A DNA stretch of 64,000 nucleotides, taken from contig CAKSMF010000004.1 of the NCBI GenBank assembly GCA_934474025.1, positions 1 through 64,000 of the forward strand, in the 5' to 3' direction. The first letter of the stretch is position 1; the number at the start of each line of letters is the position of its first letter. This document shows positions 24,865 through 34,093 of this stretch, in pieces. The position numbers and the translations under genes were made by a program. Origin of the DNA: an uncultured Ruminococcus sp. GTDB lineage: Bacteria > Bacillota > Clostridia > Oscillospirales > Ruminococcaceae. The notes beneath the pieces were generated by a model. That model ran no database searches. It saw nothing but the letters and a program-made list of their open reading frames with translations, and had not been told where the DNA came from.

Positions 24865-26313
24865 TCAAAACTCTTTAATTTGTGCTGAACTAAGAACAAC
24901 TTTTATTGCCCACAATGGAATGTCTGGATTATTAAAGTTATCTTCAAGAAATATAAAAGCTGTCTTATAATCAGGCTTTTCAGGAAAATTTCCATAACCG
25001 TCAGTAAAATAAATCAGTCCTCGCAAATCAACAAATTCTTTATTTCTACACAACTCATTAACATACTCAAATACAGGACGGAAATCTGTTCCACCAAATC
25101 CTTTAAGCTCCATATTACTTATATAATTATCAAATTCCTGCTGAGAAGTGATTTTTACATAAGACTGAATCTCACAATCACATTGAATTATGTGTATATT
25201 CACTTTTGTGAAAAAGCTCTCCTGCTGCTTTAAAATACTATAAGTTTTCTGAATAAAAGCCTGTACTGTGTCACCTTTAACTGAACTTGATGTATCGATT
25301 ACAATTACAAATTCTCTGATACGTTTGACTTCTTTACATTCAAGCGGTTCAATCAATGGAATATTTTTATAAAGTGACAATCCATATGTATAAAAGTTAT
25401 AGTCAAAAGAATCCTCATCAATCTTCATTTCTTCTCCGAATACTGCAAATTTTCGCAGAAATTCCGAATAATCCGTTTCTTCCCTATTCACTTCGTGTAA
25501 ATTCTGCATCATACTTGAGTTGCCCAAAGCATACTTTTCACTTTCTTGCATTTCAATTTCAAGTTGAATTTGTCGGGAAATATTTTTCCATATTTCCTGT
25601 TTATCAGATTCTGACATTTCATTATCAATAGATTGATTTAGTATTTCATTCTTTGATTCATCTTCGGATTCATTTCCACCTGTGTTAAATTCCTCGCAGT
25701 CATTATTGCTTTCACAATTTCCTGATACAATTATTTCAAGTGATTTATTATCTAAAACGTCAAAAATTCGAGGTATATCTAACTGTCCTTTATTATACCA
25801 AAGCTCATGTTCATCAGCCTTAAATATATCAGAAAGATACTCATAACGTTTTTCTATAAGCTTATGTTCCATATAATAATCATATATTTTTTCAGCTGTC
25901 ATAAAATCAATACTATTTTTCAGCTTGCTTATTTCTTTAGACTGTTTTTCTTCACATGAACGGTCAATTTTATCAGTATCAAGTTCTGAAATAATATTCT
26001 CAACAGCTATATCACAGGTAAGATTCCATATATTAAAATTCATATGACTACCTATAAACTGATGCTGAAAAATACAATGAAGTACAGTGTGCAGATATTG
26101 CCTTGTTATGTATTCTGTATTATCAAGAAATAATTTCAGAATATACCTGCCATTACAATATATATTATTACCGCCTGAAGCGATATTGTATTTTTCACTG
26201 GATAAAATTTTAAGCTGCTGAAATGCTCTTGCAAGAAAACCAAATTTCATCAACAGATTATTTTGTATGTAACTTATCGATTCACTGACCAATTCATCAA
26301 TTTCATTATCCAA
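24865..26313 (-). CDS. VWA-like protein with DUF2201-type N-terminal domain
   Basis: 482 residues, probably from TTG 26313 with GAGAGGTGG upstream. The N-terminus (ARAFQQLKILSSEKYN, YLHTVLHCIFQHQF) matches the metallopeptidase-like domain of DUF2201, with a histidine pair. A long acidic linker follows (residues 200-270). The C-terminal VWA domain has a perfect MIDAS, VIDTSSSVKGD (about residue 337), and GGTDFRPVF. The pair with a MoxR ATPase is a recognised association in which the ATPase acts on or through the VWA protein. Its role here is unknown. Confidence 0.82.
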   Translation of the reverse strand: MDNEIDELVSESISYIQNNLLMKFGFLARAFQQLKILSSEKYNIASGGNNIYCNGRYILKLFLDNTEYITRQYLHTVLHCIFQHQFIGSHMNFNIWNLTCDIAVENIISELDTDKIDRSCEEKQSKEISKLKNSIDFMTAEKIYDYYMEHKLIEKRYEYLSDIFKADEHELWYNKGQLDIPRIFDVLDNKSLEIIVSGNCESNNDCEEFNTGGNESEDESKNEILNQSIDNEMSESDKQEIWKNISRQIQLEIEMQESEKYALGNSSMMQNLHEVNREETDYSEFLRKFAVFGEEMKIDEDSFDYNFYTYGLSLYKNIPLIEPLECKEVKRIREFVIVIDTSSSVKGDTVQAFIQKTYSILKQQESFFTKVNIHIIQCDCEIQSYVKITSQQEFDNYISNMELKGFGGTDFRPVFEYVNELCRNKEFVDLRGLIYFTDGYGNFPEKPDYKTAFIFLEDNFNNPDIPLWAIKVVLSSAQIKEF

Positions 26314-26325
26314 GTTTCCACCTCT

Positions 26326-26547
26326 CTATAATTTAAATCTGTCATGTACATTCTGAAAACCGATAGTTTCATTTTTATGTTCCAGAAGCATCGTTTGTAT
26401 TTCAAATCTTTCATACTTAATCGAGTACTCTATAATCTCATTGATATTACTATTTGTAATATAATTCCCTTTGAGAATATTTTTCATATTTTCTATATCA
26501 TTGTTCTGAATAAGGATTTTAACTGTCTTAATTATATTATCCGACAA
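26326..26547 (-). CDS. Small helical protein, unrecognised
   Basis: 73 residues: KTVKILIQNNDIENMKNILK, then EIIEYSIKYERFEIQTMLLE, resembling one or two ankyrin-like helical pairs. It overlaps the end of the LRR gene by 16 bp and ends 12 bp before the VWA gene, so it is part of the same operon. It might be the tail of the LRR protein shifted out of frame, because the LRR protein ends with similar helices. Confidence 0.5.
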   Translation of the reverse strand: MSDNIIKTVKILIQNNDIENMKNILKGNYITNSNINEIIEYSIKYERFEIQTMLLEHKNETIGFQNVHDRFKL

Positions 26548-27356
26548 GTATTTTCTCCTATAGAATTTCCTTTTCCAAATGCAAGAAACATTGCAATATG
26601 GATTTTCAACTCTTCATCTTCAATCTGTTGGAACAGGATTTCCTGTATATTTTTACTGGAATTTATCAGTCTAAAAATATTTTCAATCTCACTGCTGTTA
26701 TTAATTTTAATGCTCTTTTCATACTTGCCTGCGTTCAAAAGCAATTCGAAAATTTTAGTATTTTTTTCAAATGCTCCTTCGGAAATAGTTGCAACGTCAT
26801 TAGGTATAGATAAAATGTTTTTACATTTATAAGCATCAATTAAAATATTATTCACTATTACAAGGGTATTTTCTTTCCGTTTTCTCTCCAGCCAAATTGT
26901 ATTTGCAAATGCTTGTCTACCTATTTTTTGAATACTGTTTCCAAATTCTATTTTCCCCAGATTGATACACACCTTAAAAGATTCATCACAAATTTCCGTC
27001 AAATTATCTGGAAATCTAATTCTTTCAAGATACTTGCAACCGTAAAAAGTACGAAAACCTATGTACGAAAGCATACTTGGAAACACTATTTCACCAAGAT
27101 TTACACAAGCATAAAAGGCTTCATCATCAATTGAAGTAAGCTGTTCCGAAAGAATAATGTGTTCCAAATTAGTACAATTTTTAAATGCCTGAGGTTCAAT
27201 TTTTGTAACGCTATCAGGAAGTTCAACGGATTTTATAGTTCTGCAACGACAAAAAGTACCATTCCCAATAATCCTAACACCATCAGGAATTTTAATATTT
27301 GTCTCACCTTTTTCTCTTTTGTATTCCATCAGAACACCGTTAAATATTTTAAACAT
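26532..27356 (-). CDS. BspA-type leucine-rich repeat protein
   Basis: About 274 residues from ATG 27356 (MFKIFNGVLMEYKREKGETN, a usual start for this group; ATG 27371 is also in frame). At least five LRR_5 repeats: IPDGVRIIGNGTFCRC, LPDSVTKIEPQAFKNC, LSEQLTSIDDEAFYAC, FPSMLSYIGFRTFYGC, FPDNLTEICDESF. There is no signal peptide, so it is probably intracellular, unlike secreted BspA adhesins. In this operon it may be the recognition or scaffold part of the MoxR-VWA set; that is inference. Confidence 0.78.
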   Translation of the reverse strand: MFKIFNGVLMEYKREKGETNIKIPDGVRIIGNGTFCRCRTIKSVELPDSVTKIEPQAFKNCTNLEHIILSEQLTSIDDEAFYACVNLGEIVFPSMLSYIGFRTFYGCKYLERIRFPDNLTEICDESFKVCINLGKIEFGNSIQKIGRQAFANTIWLERKRKENTLVIVNNILIDAYKCKNILSIPNDVATISEGAFEKNTKIFELLLNAGKYEKSIKINNSSEIENIFRLINSSKNIQEILFQQIEDEELKIHIAMFLAFGKGNSIGENTCRII

Positions 27357-27475
27357 AGACCACATCACCATTGATATAATTAATTCATAAAGCTTATATA
27401 ATACATAAATTCTAAAATTAATTCCAGTTTTTCAAAAAATATGCTGCTATTATCATATAAAAAGTACTTTTTTAG

Positions 27476-27512
27476 AATATTCCGCATAATAATTTTAAAA
27501 ATTCGGAATATT
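27476..27512 (-). terminator. Inverted repeat after the large ATPase-like gene
   Basis: AATATTCCG (27476-27484) and CGGAATATT (27504-27512) form a perfect 9-bp stem in the 172-bp gap between the LRR gene and the ATPase-like gene. It may partly separate the two transcription units. Confidence 0.6.
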
Positions 27513-27528
27513 TTATATACTTTTTATT

Positions 27529-30132
27529 TCAGTTTGTATTAAAAATTTGAGCAATTTCATCATTACTTGGTAATTTAAGCTGGATAAATCTTCCGTTGAT
27601 TTCGCTGCCTTCATCATCTTTTAAAATGCCAGTAAGGATAAATTGTTCTTTAGCCTGCTTAAAAATAAGCTCTCCAAATTCTGAATACGGTTTAAGATAA
27701 TTCTGTTTAGCAATCTGTTCCGCAAACTCAGCACTGCCTTCATTGAAAATCATTTTTATATCAGACTTGTTTACAATGTCATGATTCCTTCCCCTAAGTT
27801 CACCTGCACCCTGATATACTGATATAACAATTATATTTAACTTAATCATGTCTTTCATCAGCTTATAAAATGGACTGCTAACTTTTTGCTCAAATGCTCC
27901 CGCCATGTGAAGTACAAGAATAATCTCTTTTTCTGAAACTTTCTTTTTTGCTCCAAGAAAATAAGTTAAAAGTTCTTCAATATCATCACCATACAAAGAA
28001 AAAATTTTCCTGTCATCATTTTCAATATATATTTCCTGAATATCTTCATCAAATGTTATTTCACTTAAGTTATTAGTTTCATACACCCGTTCTTCAATGA
28101 CTTCTTCATCAAATCCATAGTCTCTCATATTGTTGACAATAGTATCTCCCTTTTCATCGATAAAGAAAATAATCTTATTTTTTCCTGCAAGCTGCAAAGC
28201 AATCAAGTCAGCAAGGGTTGATGTCCATAATGTATTTTTACCAACAATCGCAAGTCCAGCGGATAAATAATTGCTATATTCCAAACCAACTTTGTTTCCA
28301 TTTTTATCATATCCCAAGAAAATTTGCTCTTCGCTAAATATACAAGGCGTATAATTTTGGTTTCCGCCGACAGTAGTTTTCTTTGCTTGTTCAGACAAAA
28401 TAGTGTCGCTCAAAACTGTAAGTCTGATGTCTCCGCTGTGTTTCTTACCAAATAATCTAACCTTTGTTTTAAGATTTTCATTAGAGTAAAGTAATCCTTT
28501 CTCATATAATGCTTTTCTCAAGTGACAGTCATTATCAGTTATATTCATTCTTGAAACAAGTATATTAAACTCCTCATCAGGAATGTAAAGTTTATCACCA
28601 ACTCTGTAAATAACAGGATAGTCTTCTGTTTCACCATAGCAGCCTGATAATTTTGAATGATACACAAGTTCAAATTTTTCATCTGGATTATCACTTAAAA
28701 CAGCTTCATTAAGAACGTGAATAAATTCTTTTTCAATAGTATTGAAGTTGTCTATTTCTTCCGAATTACGAATTATTTTTTCTATGTAATCTGATATTTC
28801 TTCTTTGGTAATATCAAGTGCTTGCTTTGAACATTCCTTTATACAATTACTCATATAACTATATATCTCCATACATATGGCATATACATGATTTGATGAT
28901 GAATATTTGAACTTTTTCTGTTCTCTAAATGTTTTTATTTTCTTGTCTACAGAAAAATAAATAAATCTCCAATTATTTATAATATGGTCTATCATATATT
29001 CATCAAATCTATGCATAACCTCAACCTCAGGAGAAGTTATGGCAAGACTCCTTTTAAGTGTAGAAGCATCTATCATCATTACAGAATTTCCGTCAAGAAC
29101 AGAACCCAGCCTGTCACTCACAACACAAGTAACAAAAGGATACTTCTGCATTTCAATAATATCAGAATCTGGATTATATCCAGCGATTTTTTCAGCAATT
29201 TTCCTGATAGTTTCTTCACTGTTTTTACGCTTGTAATCCGAGGCATTTTTATCATCATTAAGCAGAAAAATATCGTCTTTATAATCGGACATCAACTTGA
29301 CAGCATTTTCCGATTTCATATTCACAGACAGTTCTTTTTCTTTTTCAATCATCCTTCCATATACTTGCAAATAAGGCGATATTTTATTGTAATCGCCTTT
29401 TATAACAACTATTTTGCAGAAAGACGTATTTATTGTGTTCAACAAACTGGAGTATATGCCAGAAATTCTTACTATATTCAAAAGCATATACAGCAACTTA
29501 TCTTCATGTCTTCTTACAGTATCAACAAAGTTTTCTGAAATAATATCAGGCATAAAAGTGGGATACGATTTAAAATGCTTATTAATTTTCTTCGGAAGAT
29601 GATTACGCTCACAAAATCCCGCTGATGCAAAGTATAATATACTATTGTTATCGAAGAAACCTGTTTTATTTGCTATAAAACTACCGTTTATTGCTTTTTT
29701 CTCTATTAATATTTTCAAGTATCGGCTTATATCTTTTGCATTAAGCTTATCATTAAAACAGTCGACCTTATTATCAATAAAAGCCTGACGAAAATTATTT
29801 CTGTACTTATCAGTATTCAATGAAAACTCAAAATTAATAATTTGATTCTGTAATGTTCGATAAAAACCTGATAATTGATAATATTCATCATATCTAATTA
29901 CATTACTGATATACATTCTTGCGACTATCTTAGTTTTGATTTTGGTAGATTTTTTACTGCGTTTAATATCTTCTCCTACAGCATCTTTTCCTGCTTCCTG
30001 GTCTATAGAATTCTTCGACTCAACAGCAATTAATACTGGAGCTTGCGGAAACAAATTTGTCGGATAAGCTATATCAGTGACATATTCAGGAATATCCAGC
30101 GTTCCACCAAGTTCATTTATTGAAAACTGCAT
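27529..30132 (-). CDS. Large ATPase-like protein of the mobilization region
   Basis: About 867 residues from ATG 30132 (MQFSINELGGTLDIPEYV), overlapping the relaxase by 20 bp; ATG 30222 is also in frame. The C-terminal third looks like an FtsK/HerA/VirD4-type ATPase. It has a variant P-loop GLAIVGKNT (Asn where Ser/Thr is usual), strand IIFFIDEKGDTIVN, Walker B-like EIILVLHMAGAF, and a late VISVYQGAGELRGRNHD. The N-terminal 550 residues are not recognised. By position it may be a coupling-protein-like partner of the relaxase, but the degenerate P-loop leaves its ATPase activity in doubt. Confidence 0.6.
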   Translation of the reverse strand: MQFSINELGGTLDIPEYVTDIAYPTNLFPQAPVLIAVESKNSIDQEAGKDAVGEDIKRSKKSTKIKTKIVARMYISNVIRYDEYYQLSGFYRTLQNQIINFEFSLNTDKYRNNFRQAFIDNKVDCFNDKLNAKDISRYLKILIEKKAINGSFIANKTGFFDNNSILYFASAGFCERNHLPKKINKHFKSYPTFMPDIISENFVDTVRRHEDKLLYMLLNIVRISGIYSSLLNTINTSFCKIVVIKGDYNKISPYLQVYGRMIEKEKELSVNMKSENAVKLMSDYKDDIFLLNDDKNASDYKRKNSEETIRKIAEKIAGYNPDSDIIEMQKYPFVTCVVSDRLGSVLDGNSVMMIDASTLKRSLAITSPEVEVMHRFDEYMIDHIINNWRFIYFSVDKKIKTFREQKKFKYSSSNHVYAICMEIYSYMSNCIKECSKQALDITKEEISDYIEKIIRNSEEIDNFNTIEKEFIHVLNEAVLSDNPDEKFELVYHSKLSGCYGETEDYPVIYRVGDKLYIPDEEFNILVSRMNITDNDCHLRKALYEKGLLYSNENLKTKVRLFGKKHSGDIRLTVLSDTILSEQAKKTTVGGNQNYTPCIFSEEQIFLGYDKNGNKVGLEYSNYLSAGLAIVGKNTLWTSTLADLIALQLAGKNKIIFFIDEKGDTIVNNMRDYGFDEEVIEERVYETNNLSEITFDEDIQEIYIENDDRKIFSLYGDDIEELLTYFLGAKKKVSEKEIILVLHMAGAFEQKVSSPFYKLMKDMIKLNIIVISVYQGAGELRGRNHDIVNKSDIKMIFNEGSAEFAEQIAKQNYLKPYSEFGELIFKQAKEQFILTGILKDDEGSEINGRFIQLKLPSNDEIAQIFNTN

Positions 30133-30613
30133 GCCAGGACTTATCGCCAGTAATTTTCTTGATATATTCAAGAAAAGAATACATTTCCGTATAACTCCCT
30201 CCAAACATTTTCCCATCAACATAGCTCACAGAATTCATAACAAAATGTGCGTGGTATATAGAAGCACAACCGCCGTATTTTTTGGAACACGGCTTTTTAT
30301 GTATGCACCATACTACCTGGAACTTGTCCAAAAAATATGACGCAATACTGCGGCTCATACATTCAGCTCTTTCAATATTATCACCCCATGTAGTTTTTGC
30401 GTCATAAACAACAACAAAATGGAAAACAGGATTTCCGCTTGTCTTATAAAAATATCTCTTAACCAACAGGAACTGCTCATACGCATTATCAATATCAGTA
30501 TTCAGGCTATATCTTTTATCATAGTCTGTATGCCCGTAAAGCACATAATTCAAAGCGTTATACATATATTCCAACCCATCATTTGTATTTCTTATTACTT
30601 TAAGGATTCCCAT
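30113..30613 (-). CDS. Mini-relaxase (MobA/VirD2-like fold)
   Basis: 166 residues. NALNYVLYGHTDYDKRY offers the N-terminal Tyr, GNPVFHFVVVYDAKTT corresponds to the GHxIQSF-type strand, and SIYHAHFVMNSVSYVDGK is the HxH metal-binding motif with the usual NSV. This is the core of the PF03432 relaxase domain without the long C-terminal part. It overlaps the MobC-like gene by 19 bp and the ATPase-like gene by 20 bp. It would nick the island's oriT, which has not been located. Confidence 0.75.
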   Translation of the reverse strand: MGILKVIRNTNDGLEYMYNALNYVLYGHTDYDKRYSLNTDIDNAYEQFLLVKRYFYKTSGNPVFHFVVVYDAKTTWGDNIERAECMSRSIASYFLDKFQVVWCIHKKPCSKKYGGCASIYHAHFVMNSVSYVDGKMFGGSYTEMYSFLEYIKKITGDKSWHAVFNK

Positions 30614-30972
30614 ATCTCATAACCTCCCTCTACAAAAAGACCGATGTTATTTTCAAGTTTATTGTACTTTTCCTGCGGTGTGAGTGTTGTACATAAATCT
30701 TCAAAATCATGTGCTTTCTGTCTTAATTCTTCTCTACGAATATAATCTTTTTCATCAAGATTGTCCGCAATTTCAAGCACCATATTCACCATTTCCTGCA
30801 TCTTTACAGCCATATATGGTGTAACACCCTGATTATTATGCAAGGCACTATCCAGCATATACTCACTGAAATTCATGCCTTTCTTTTCAGCTTGTTCTTT
30901 TATTTGCTGTTCCTGTAATGATGACATCTTAATGGATTTTGTTAAGGACTTCTTTTCATTCTCGTTTCTCAT
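30595..30972 (-). CDS. MobC-like relaxosome accessory protein
   Basis: 125 residues. KSIKMSSLQEQQIKEQAEKK, then GMNFSEYMLDSALHN, is the ribbon-helix-helix N-terminus of MobC/plasmid mobilization proteins. A helical C-terminus follows. Such proteins bind oriT and recruit the relaxase encoded next to them. First gene of the minus-strand operon; its ATG follows an AGGTACATT-type weak ribosome site. Confidence 0.75.
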   Translation of the reverse strand: MRNENEKKSLTKSIKMSSLQEQQIKEQAEKKGMNFSEYMLDSALHNNQGVTPYMAVKMQEMVNMVLEIADNLDEKDYIRREELRQKAHDFEDLCTTLTPQEKYNKLENNIGLFVEGGYEIWESLK

Positions 30973-31384
30973 AATGTACCTCCATATGATAATTATTATA
31001 TTTGCTTATATACATATATTACTATACTTGTATATGTACTATAGTCATATATACTAACTATATCATTTATATATATTATATAGTATATATACTTATATTA
31101 AATATTTTTATTTTGTATTATATACTTTATACATTTAACATACTTTGCAAGACAGAGGCAATCGTAATACCTCTGTCTTTACTATCTTATTTTGACTATT
31201 ATTAATGTATACGGGTATCAGGGTATTGTATATTGGTAATACCTTTTATCTTTATGTTAGTATTGTAGTAAAAAAAGTAATACCATTTTTCTTCGGTTAT
31301 ATATTATTGAAGTGCTACAGTAAGCTCTGCTGTTGATTACAGTAGGGACATAGGGAGCGTAACAAATCAGCAGGAGGTGAAACA
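30973..31384. other. Intergenic region with AT-rich tract and possible oriT/replication repeats
   Basis: The 412 bp between divergent operons contain an extremely AT-rich, TATA-repetitive tract (about 31000-31140), a terminator-like hairpin (AAGACAGAGG 31149-31158 / CCTCTGTCTT 31170-31179), and repeated GGTATT/AATACC half-sites at about 31214-31290. A run TACAGTAAGCTCTGCTGTTG lies at about 31316. No gene is seen. Its place beside mobC makes it the natural site for the oriT of this island. Confidence 0.5.
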
Positions 31385-31669
31385 ATGTTCAACAACCAGC
31401 GTTATCTTACACGAGAAGTTCAGGCTGAAATACCGATTGAACTCCAGCTTTTTATGTGGGGATGTATCGACAAACTTCCCGAAGAACGAGATTATTTTCA
31501 GGTATTCAAAATGGAAAATCTGAACGGCATTCAGAAAATCACACACTTTTCAGAACAGCCTGAATACAGAATGAACTACTTTATTCCCACAAACAAAGCT
31601 TTAACAGCGAAAGTTTACATCATAGACAGTGACGAATACTCAACAATGCTTCTTGCAAGCGAATATTAA
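31385..31669 (+). CDS. DUF960 family protein
   Basis: 94 residues with AGGAGGTG upstream. MFNNQRYLTREVQAEIPIEL, then QLFMWGCIDKL, DYFQVFKMENLNG and DEYSTMLLASEY, match DUF960 well across the whole length. Its function is unknown. It is common on mobile elements of Firmicutes. A terminator-like hairpin separates it from the amidoligase gene. Confidence 0.85.
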   Translation: MFNNQRYLTREVQAEIPIELQLFMWGCIDKLPEERDYFQVFKMENLNGIQKITHFSEQPEYRMNYFIPTNKALTAKVYIIDSDEYSTMLLASEY

Positions 31670-31675
31670 CGCAAA

Positions 31676-31701
31676 GCCCTCCCGATTCATTTCGGGAGGG
31701 C
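31676..31701 (+). terminator. Hairpin between DUF960 and amidoligase genes
   Basis: GCCCTCCCGA (31676-31685) and TCGGGAGGGC (31692-31701) form a perfect 10-bp GC-rich stem followed by AATTTTTATTTT. It may terminate or attenuate transcription into the amidoligase. Confidence 0.85.
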
Positions 31702-31727
31702 AATTTTTATTTTATGGAGGAATTGAA

Positions 31728-32816
31728 ATGGAAGAAAAAATCTACTGCTCCCACTGTGGAGAAGTCATCGACACAGACGATTACGGAGAACTGTACGGTG
31801 AAATTTTATGCTCCGATTGCCTTGATGATTACACAACAGTCTGTGACTGCTGCGGTGTAAGAATCTGGAGCGAAGATGCCGAAGGTGATGATTATACCAG
31901 CCTTTGCAGGCAATGCTACGACTACCATTACACTCGTTGTGAAGAATGCGATGCACTCATTCACAACGATGATGCCTACGAGTATGATGACAGTTACTTC
32001 TGCCATGAGTGCTACCAGAGAATACGCAAAAACGCAGCAATCCATGAATACGGTTACAAGCCTGAACCAATTTTCTACGGTGATTCAAACCGTTATTTTG
32101 GTGTGGAACTTGAAATCGACGGAGCAGGCAAAGATGATGATTATGCAACAGAAATCCTTGATATTGCAAACATGAGAGAAGACCACATCTACATCAAAAC
32201 AGACGGTTCTCTTGATGATGGTATGGAAATTGTAACTCACCCCATGTCACTTGAATATCACAAAGATTTCTGTTGGGAAGACATTATGCATCATGCTGTA
32301 AGGCTTGGTTAGCATTCACATCAGACTTCAACCTGTGGACTTCACATTCATGTAAACCGTGACAGTCTCAGTCTTGACCTTGAGGAGCAGGACGAAGTGA
32401 TTTCAAGAATTCTGTACTTCGTTGAACATCACTGGAATGAAATACTGAAATTCAGTCGAAGAACAGAATACACTATGAACCGCTGGGCTGCACGCTACGG
32501 CTATGAAAACTCTCCGAAAGCAATCATGGACAAAGCAAAGAAAAATTACGGTCGCTATGTTGCAATAAATCTCTGCAACTACCATACCATCGAGTTCCGA
32601 CTTTTCAGAGGTACTCTAAAATACAACACGCTTATCGCTACTTTGGAGCTGGTAAATAAAATTTGTGAGCTTGCTGTTCTTATGGACGATGACGAAATAG
32701 CAAAGCTCTCATGGTCGGAATTTGTTGCAGGAATTACTGAACCTGAACTCATTCAGTATCTCAAAGAAAGACAGCTCTATATCAACGAAAAAGTTGAAGA
32801 AACGGAGGAATTTTAA
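31728..32816 (+). pseudogene. Amidoligase with N-terminal zinc fingers, interrupted by an amber codon
   Basis: From ATG 31728 (GGAGG at 31716-31720) the frame gives three Cys-rich zinc-finger units (CSHCGEVI, CDCCGVRI, CEECDALI), then the amidoligase signatures RYFGVELEID, DGSLDDGMEIVTHPM and, after an in-frame TAG at 32310-32312, TCGLHIHVNRD and NYHTIEFRLFRGTL. Both halves are in one frame, so a single nonsense codon splits an otherwise intact 362-residue enzyme; related proteins seem to have Tyr there. Amidoligases (PF12224) are glutamine-synthetase-like enzymes predicted to form peptide amide bonds. The next gene is a class II glutamine amidotransferase, which is a known partner type. Confidence 0.82.
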
Positions 32817-32818
32817 TT

Positions 32819-33790
32819 ATGTGTGCATTATTCGGCTGGCTTGATTACAAGCATATCGTACCATACAAAGTCCTGAAAAAGCTCACTCAGGCACTCGCAA
32901 ATGCTGCGGAAGAACGTGGCACTGATGCCGCTGGAATCTCGTACATCAAAGACGGAAAAGTGACGATTTATAAACGTCCAAAACCAGCACATAAAATCCA
33001 CTTCAATGCTCCCGATAGCACAACGGCAATCATGGGACATACCCGTCTGACCACTCAGGGAAATCAGAAGTTCAATCAAAATAATCATCCGTTTCCTGGT
33101 CATGCGGATAAGGAATTTGCGTTTGCACATAATGGAGTTTTGTATAATGACGTTGAACTTCGCAAAGAAAAACATCTTCCTGATACTCATATCGAAACCG
33201 ACAGCTACGTTGCAGTGCAACTCATTGAACAGCAGAAAAAACTGGACTTTAATAGTCTGAAAAATATGGCAGAATCTGTTCGTGGCAACTTTACTTTTAC
33301 GATTCTTGACGAAGAAAATTCACTTTACATAATCAAGGGCAGCAATCCAATGTGCCTGCTGCATTTTGAAATTCTGGGACTTTACGTTTACGCTTCAACA
33401 GAATCTATCATGAAAAATGCTCTCAAAAAAGTTGGCATGAAAAATATCCCGTACACAAAAATTGAAACAATTCACGGAGATATTGTCAGAATCGACAGCA
33501 GCGGAATTATTACCCGTTCAGAATTTGAGGAAAAAGAAGACTTCAGATACGCTTCATGGCTGAGGTACTATGACGATTGGGAGGACGATTATTACAATCA
33601 GCATGAACAGCTCCTGCTTGAAATATATAACTGCTATGGTATTGATGAAGAGGATGTTATGATGCTTCTTGATTATGGTTACACATGTGATGAAATCGAG
33701 GATATGCTTTGCGATTATTCACTTATTACTGATACTATAAAAGCTGTTAAAGGCGAAGAAGAATACGAAGATTTTCTTATGGAAGTGTAG
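32819..33790 (+). CDS. Class II glutamine amidotransferase domain protein
   Basis: 323 residues. It begins Met-Cys (MCALFGWLDYKH), the N-terminal nucleophile of class II amidotransferases. ERGTDAAGISY, GHTRLTTQGNQKFNQNNHPF and FAFAHNGVLYN cover the glutaminase pocket. The C-terminal 70 residues are acidic and unlike GlmS or PurF. It starts 2 bp after the amidoligase stop, so the two were made together. The pair likely releases ammonia from Gln and uses it in a ligation on a peptide or other target. A role in element biology is inferred. Confidence 0.85.
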   Translation: MCALFGWLDYKHIVPYKVLKKLTQALANAAEERGTDAAGISYIKDGKVTIYKRPKPAHKIHFNAPDSTTAIMGHTRLTTQGNQKFNQNNHPFPGHADKEFAFAHNGVLYNDVELRKEKHLPDTHIETDSYVAVQLIEQQKKLDFNSLKNMAESVRGNFTFTILDEENSLYIIKGSNPMCLLHFEILGLYVYASTESIMKNALKKVGMKNIPYTKIETIHGDIVRIDSSGIITRSEFEEKEDFRYASWLRYYDDWEDDYYNQHEQLLLEIYNCYGIDEEDVMMLLDYGYTCDEIEDMLCDYSLITDTIKAVKGEEEYEDFLMEV

Positions 33791-33880
33791 ACAATAAAAA
33801 TAATCGAAACAATCTGAAAATTAAAAAATAATACTGCCTAACATATAAATAAAAAAATATATGAAAGGCGGTATTTTTTT

Positions 33881-34093
33881 ATGAATTTACCAAAATTTAA
33901 TTCCAATGAGGAACTTCCACTCGTGATGACGGCAAAGGATATTGCAGGTTATCTCAATATTTCGCTAACATCAGGCTACAATCTTATGAACTCAAAAGGA
34001 TTTCCAGTACTGAAACTCGGCAAGCAGTTACGTGTGACCCGTGATAATTTTCTGAACTGGCTTAATAATACAAATGAGGTGATTTACAGATGA
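33881..34093 (+). CDS. xis: Excisionase (Xis)
   Basis: 70 residues with AAAGGCGG upstream. VMTAKDIAGYLNISLTSGYN, then FPVLKLGKQLRVTRDNFLNW, is a helix-turn-helix excisionase domain. It overlaps the integrase start by 4 bp (ATGA), the usual xis-int arrangement of integrative elements. Confidence 0.85.
   Translation: MNLPKFNSNEELPLVMTAKDIAGYLNISLTSGYNLMNSKGFPVLKLGKQLRVTRDNFLNWLNNTNEVIYR

Noticed and set aside
28984..29538. A 184-codon plus-strand open frame inside the large ATPase-like gene
   Set aside because: It is the complement of a longer minus-strand gene that sits in a tight operon. Its product is His/Ile/Phe-rich with no recognisable motif.
30875..31205. Short Tyr/Ile-only frames in the TATA-rich tract
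   Set aside because: They arise from low-complexity AT repeats and have no ribosome site.
8647..32312. Alternative genetic code with TAG read as an amino acid
   Set aside because: Several intact, conserved genes in the window end in TAG, so TAG is an ordinary stop here.
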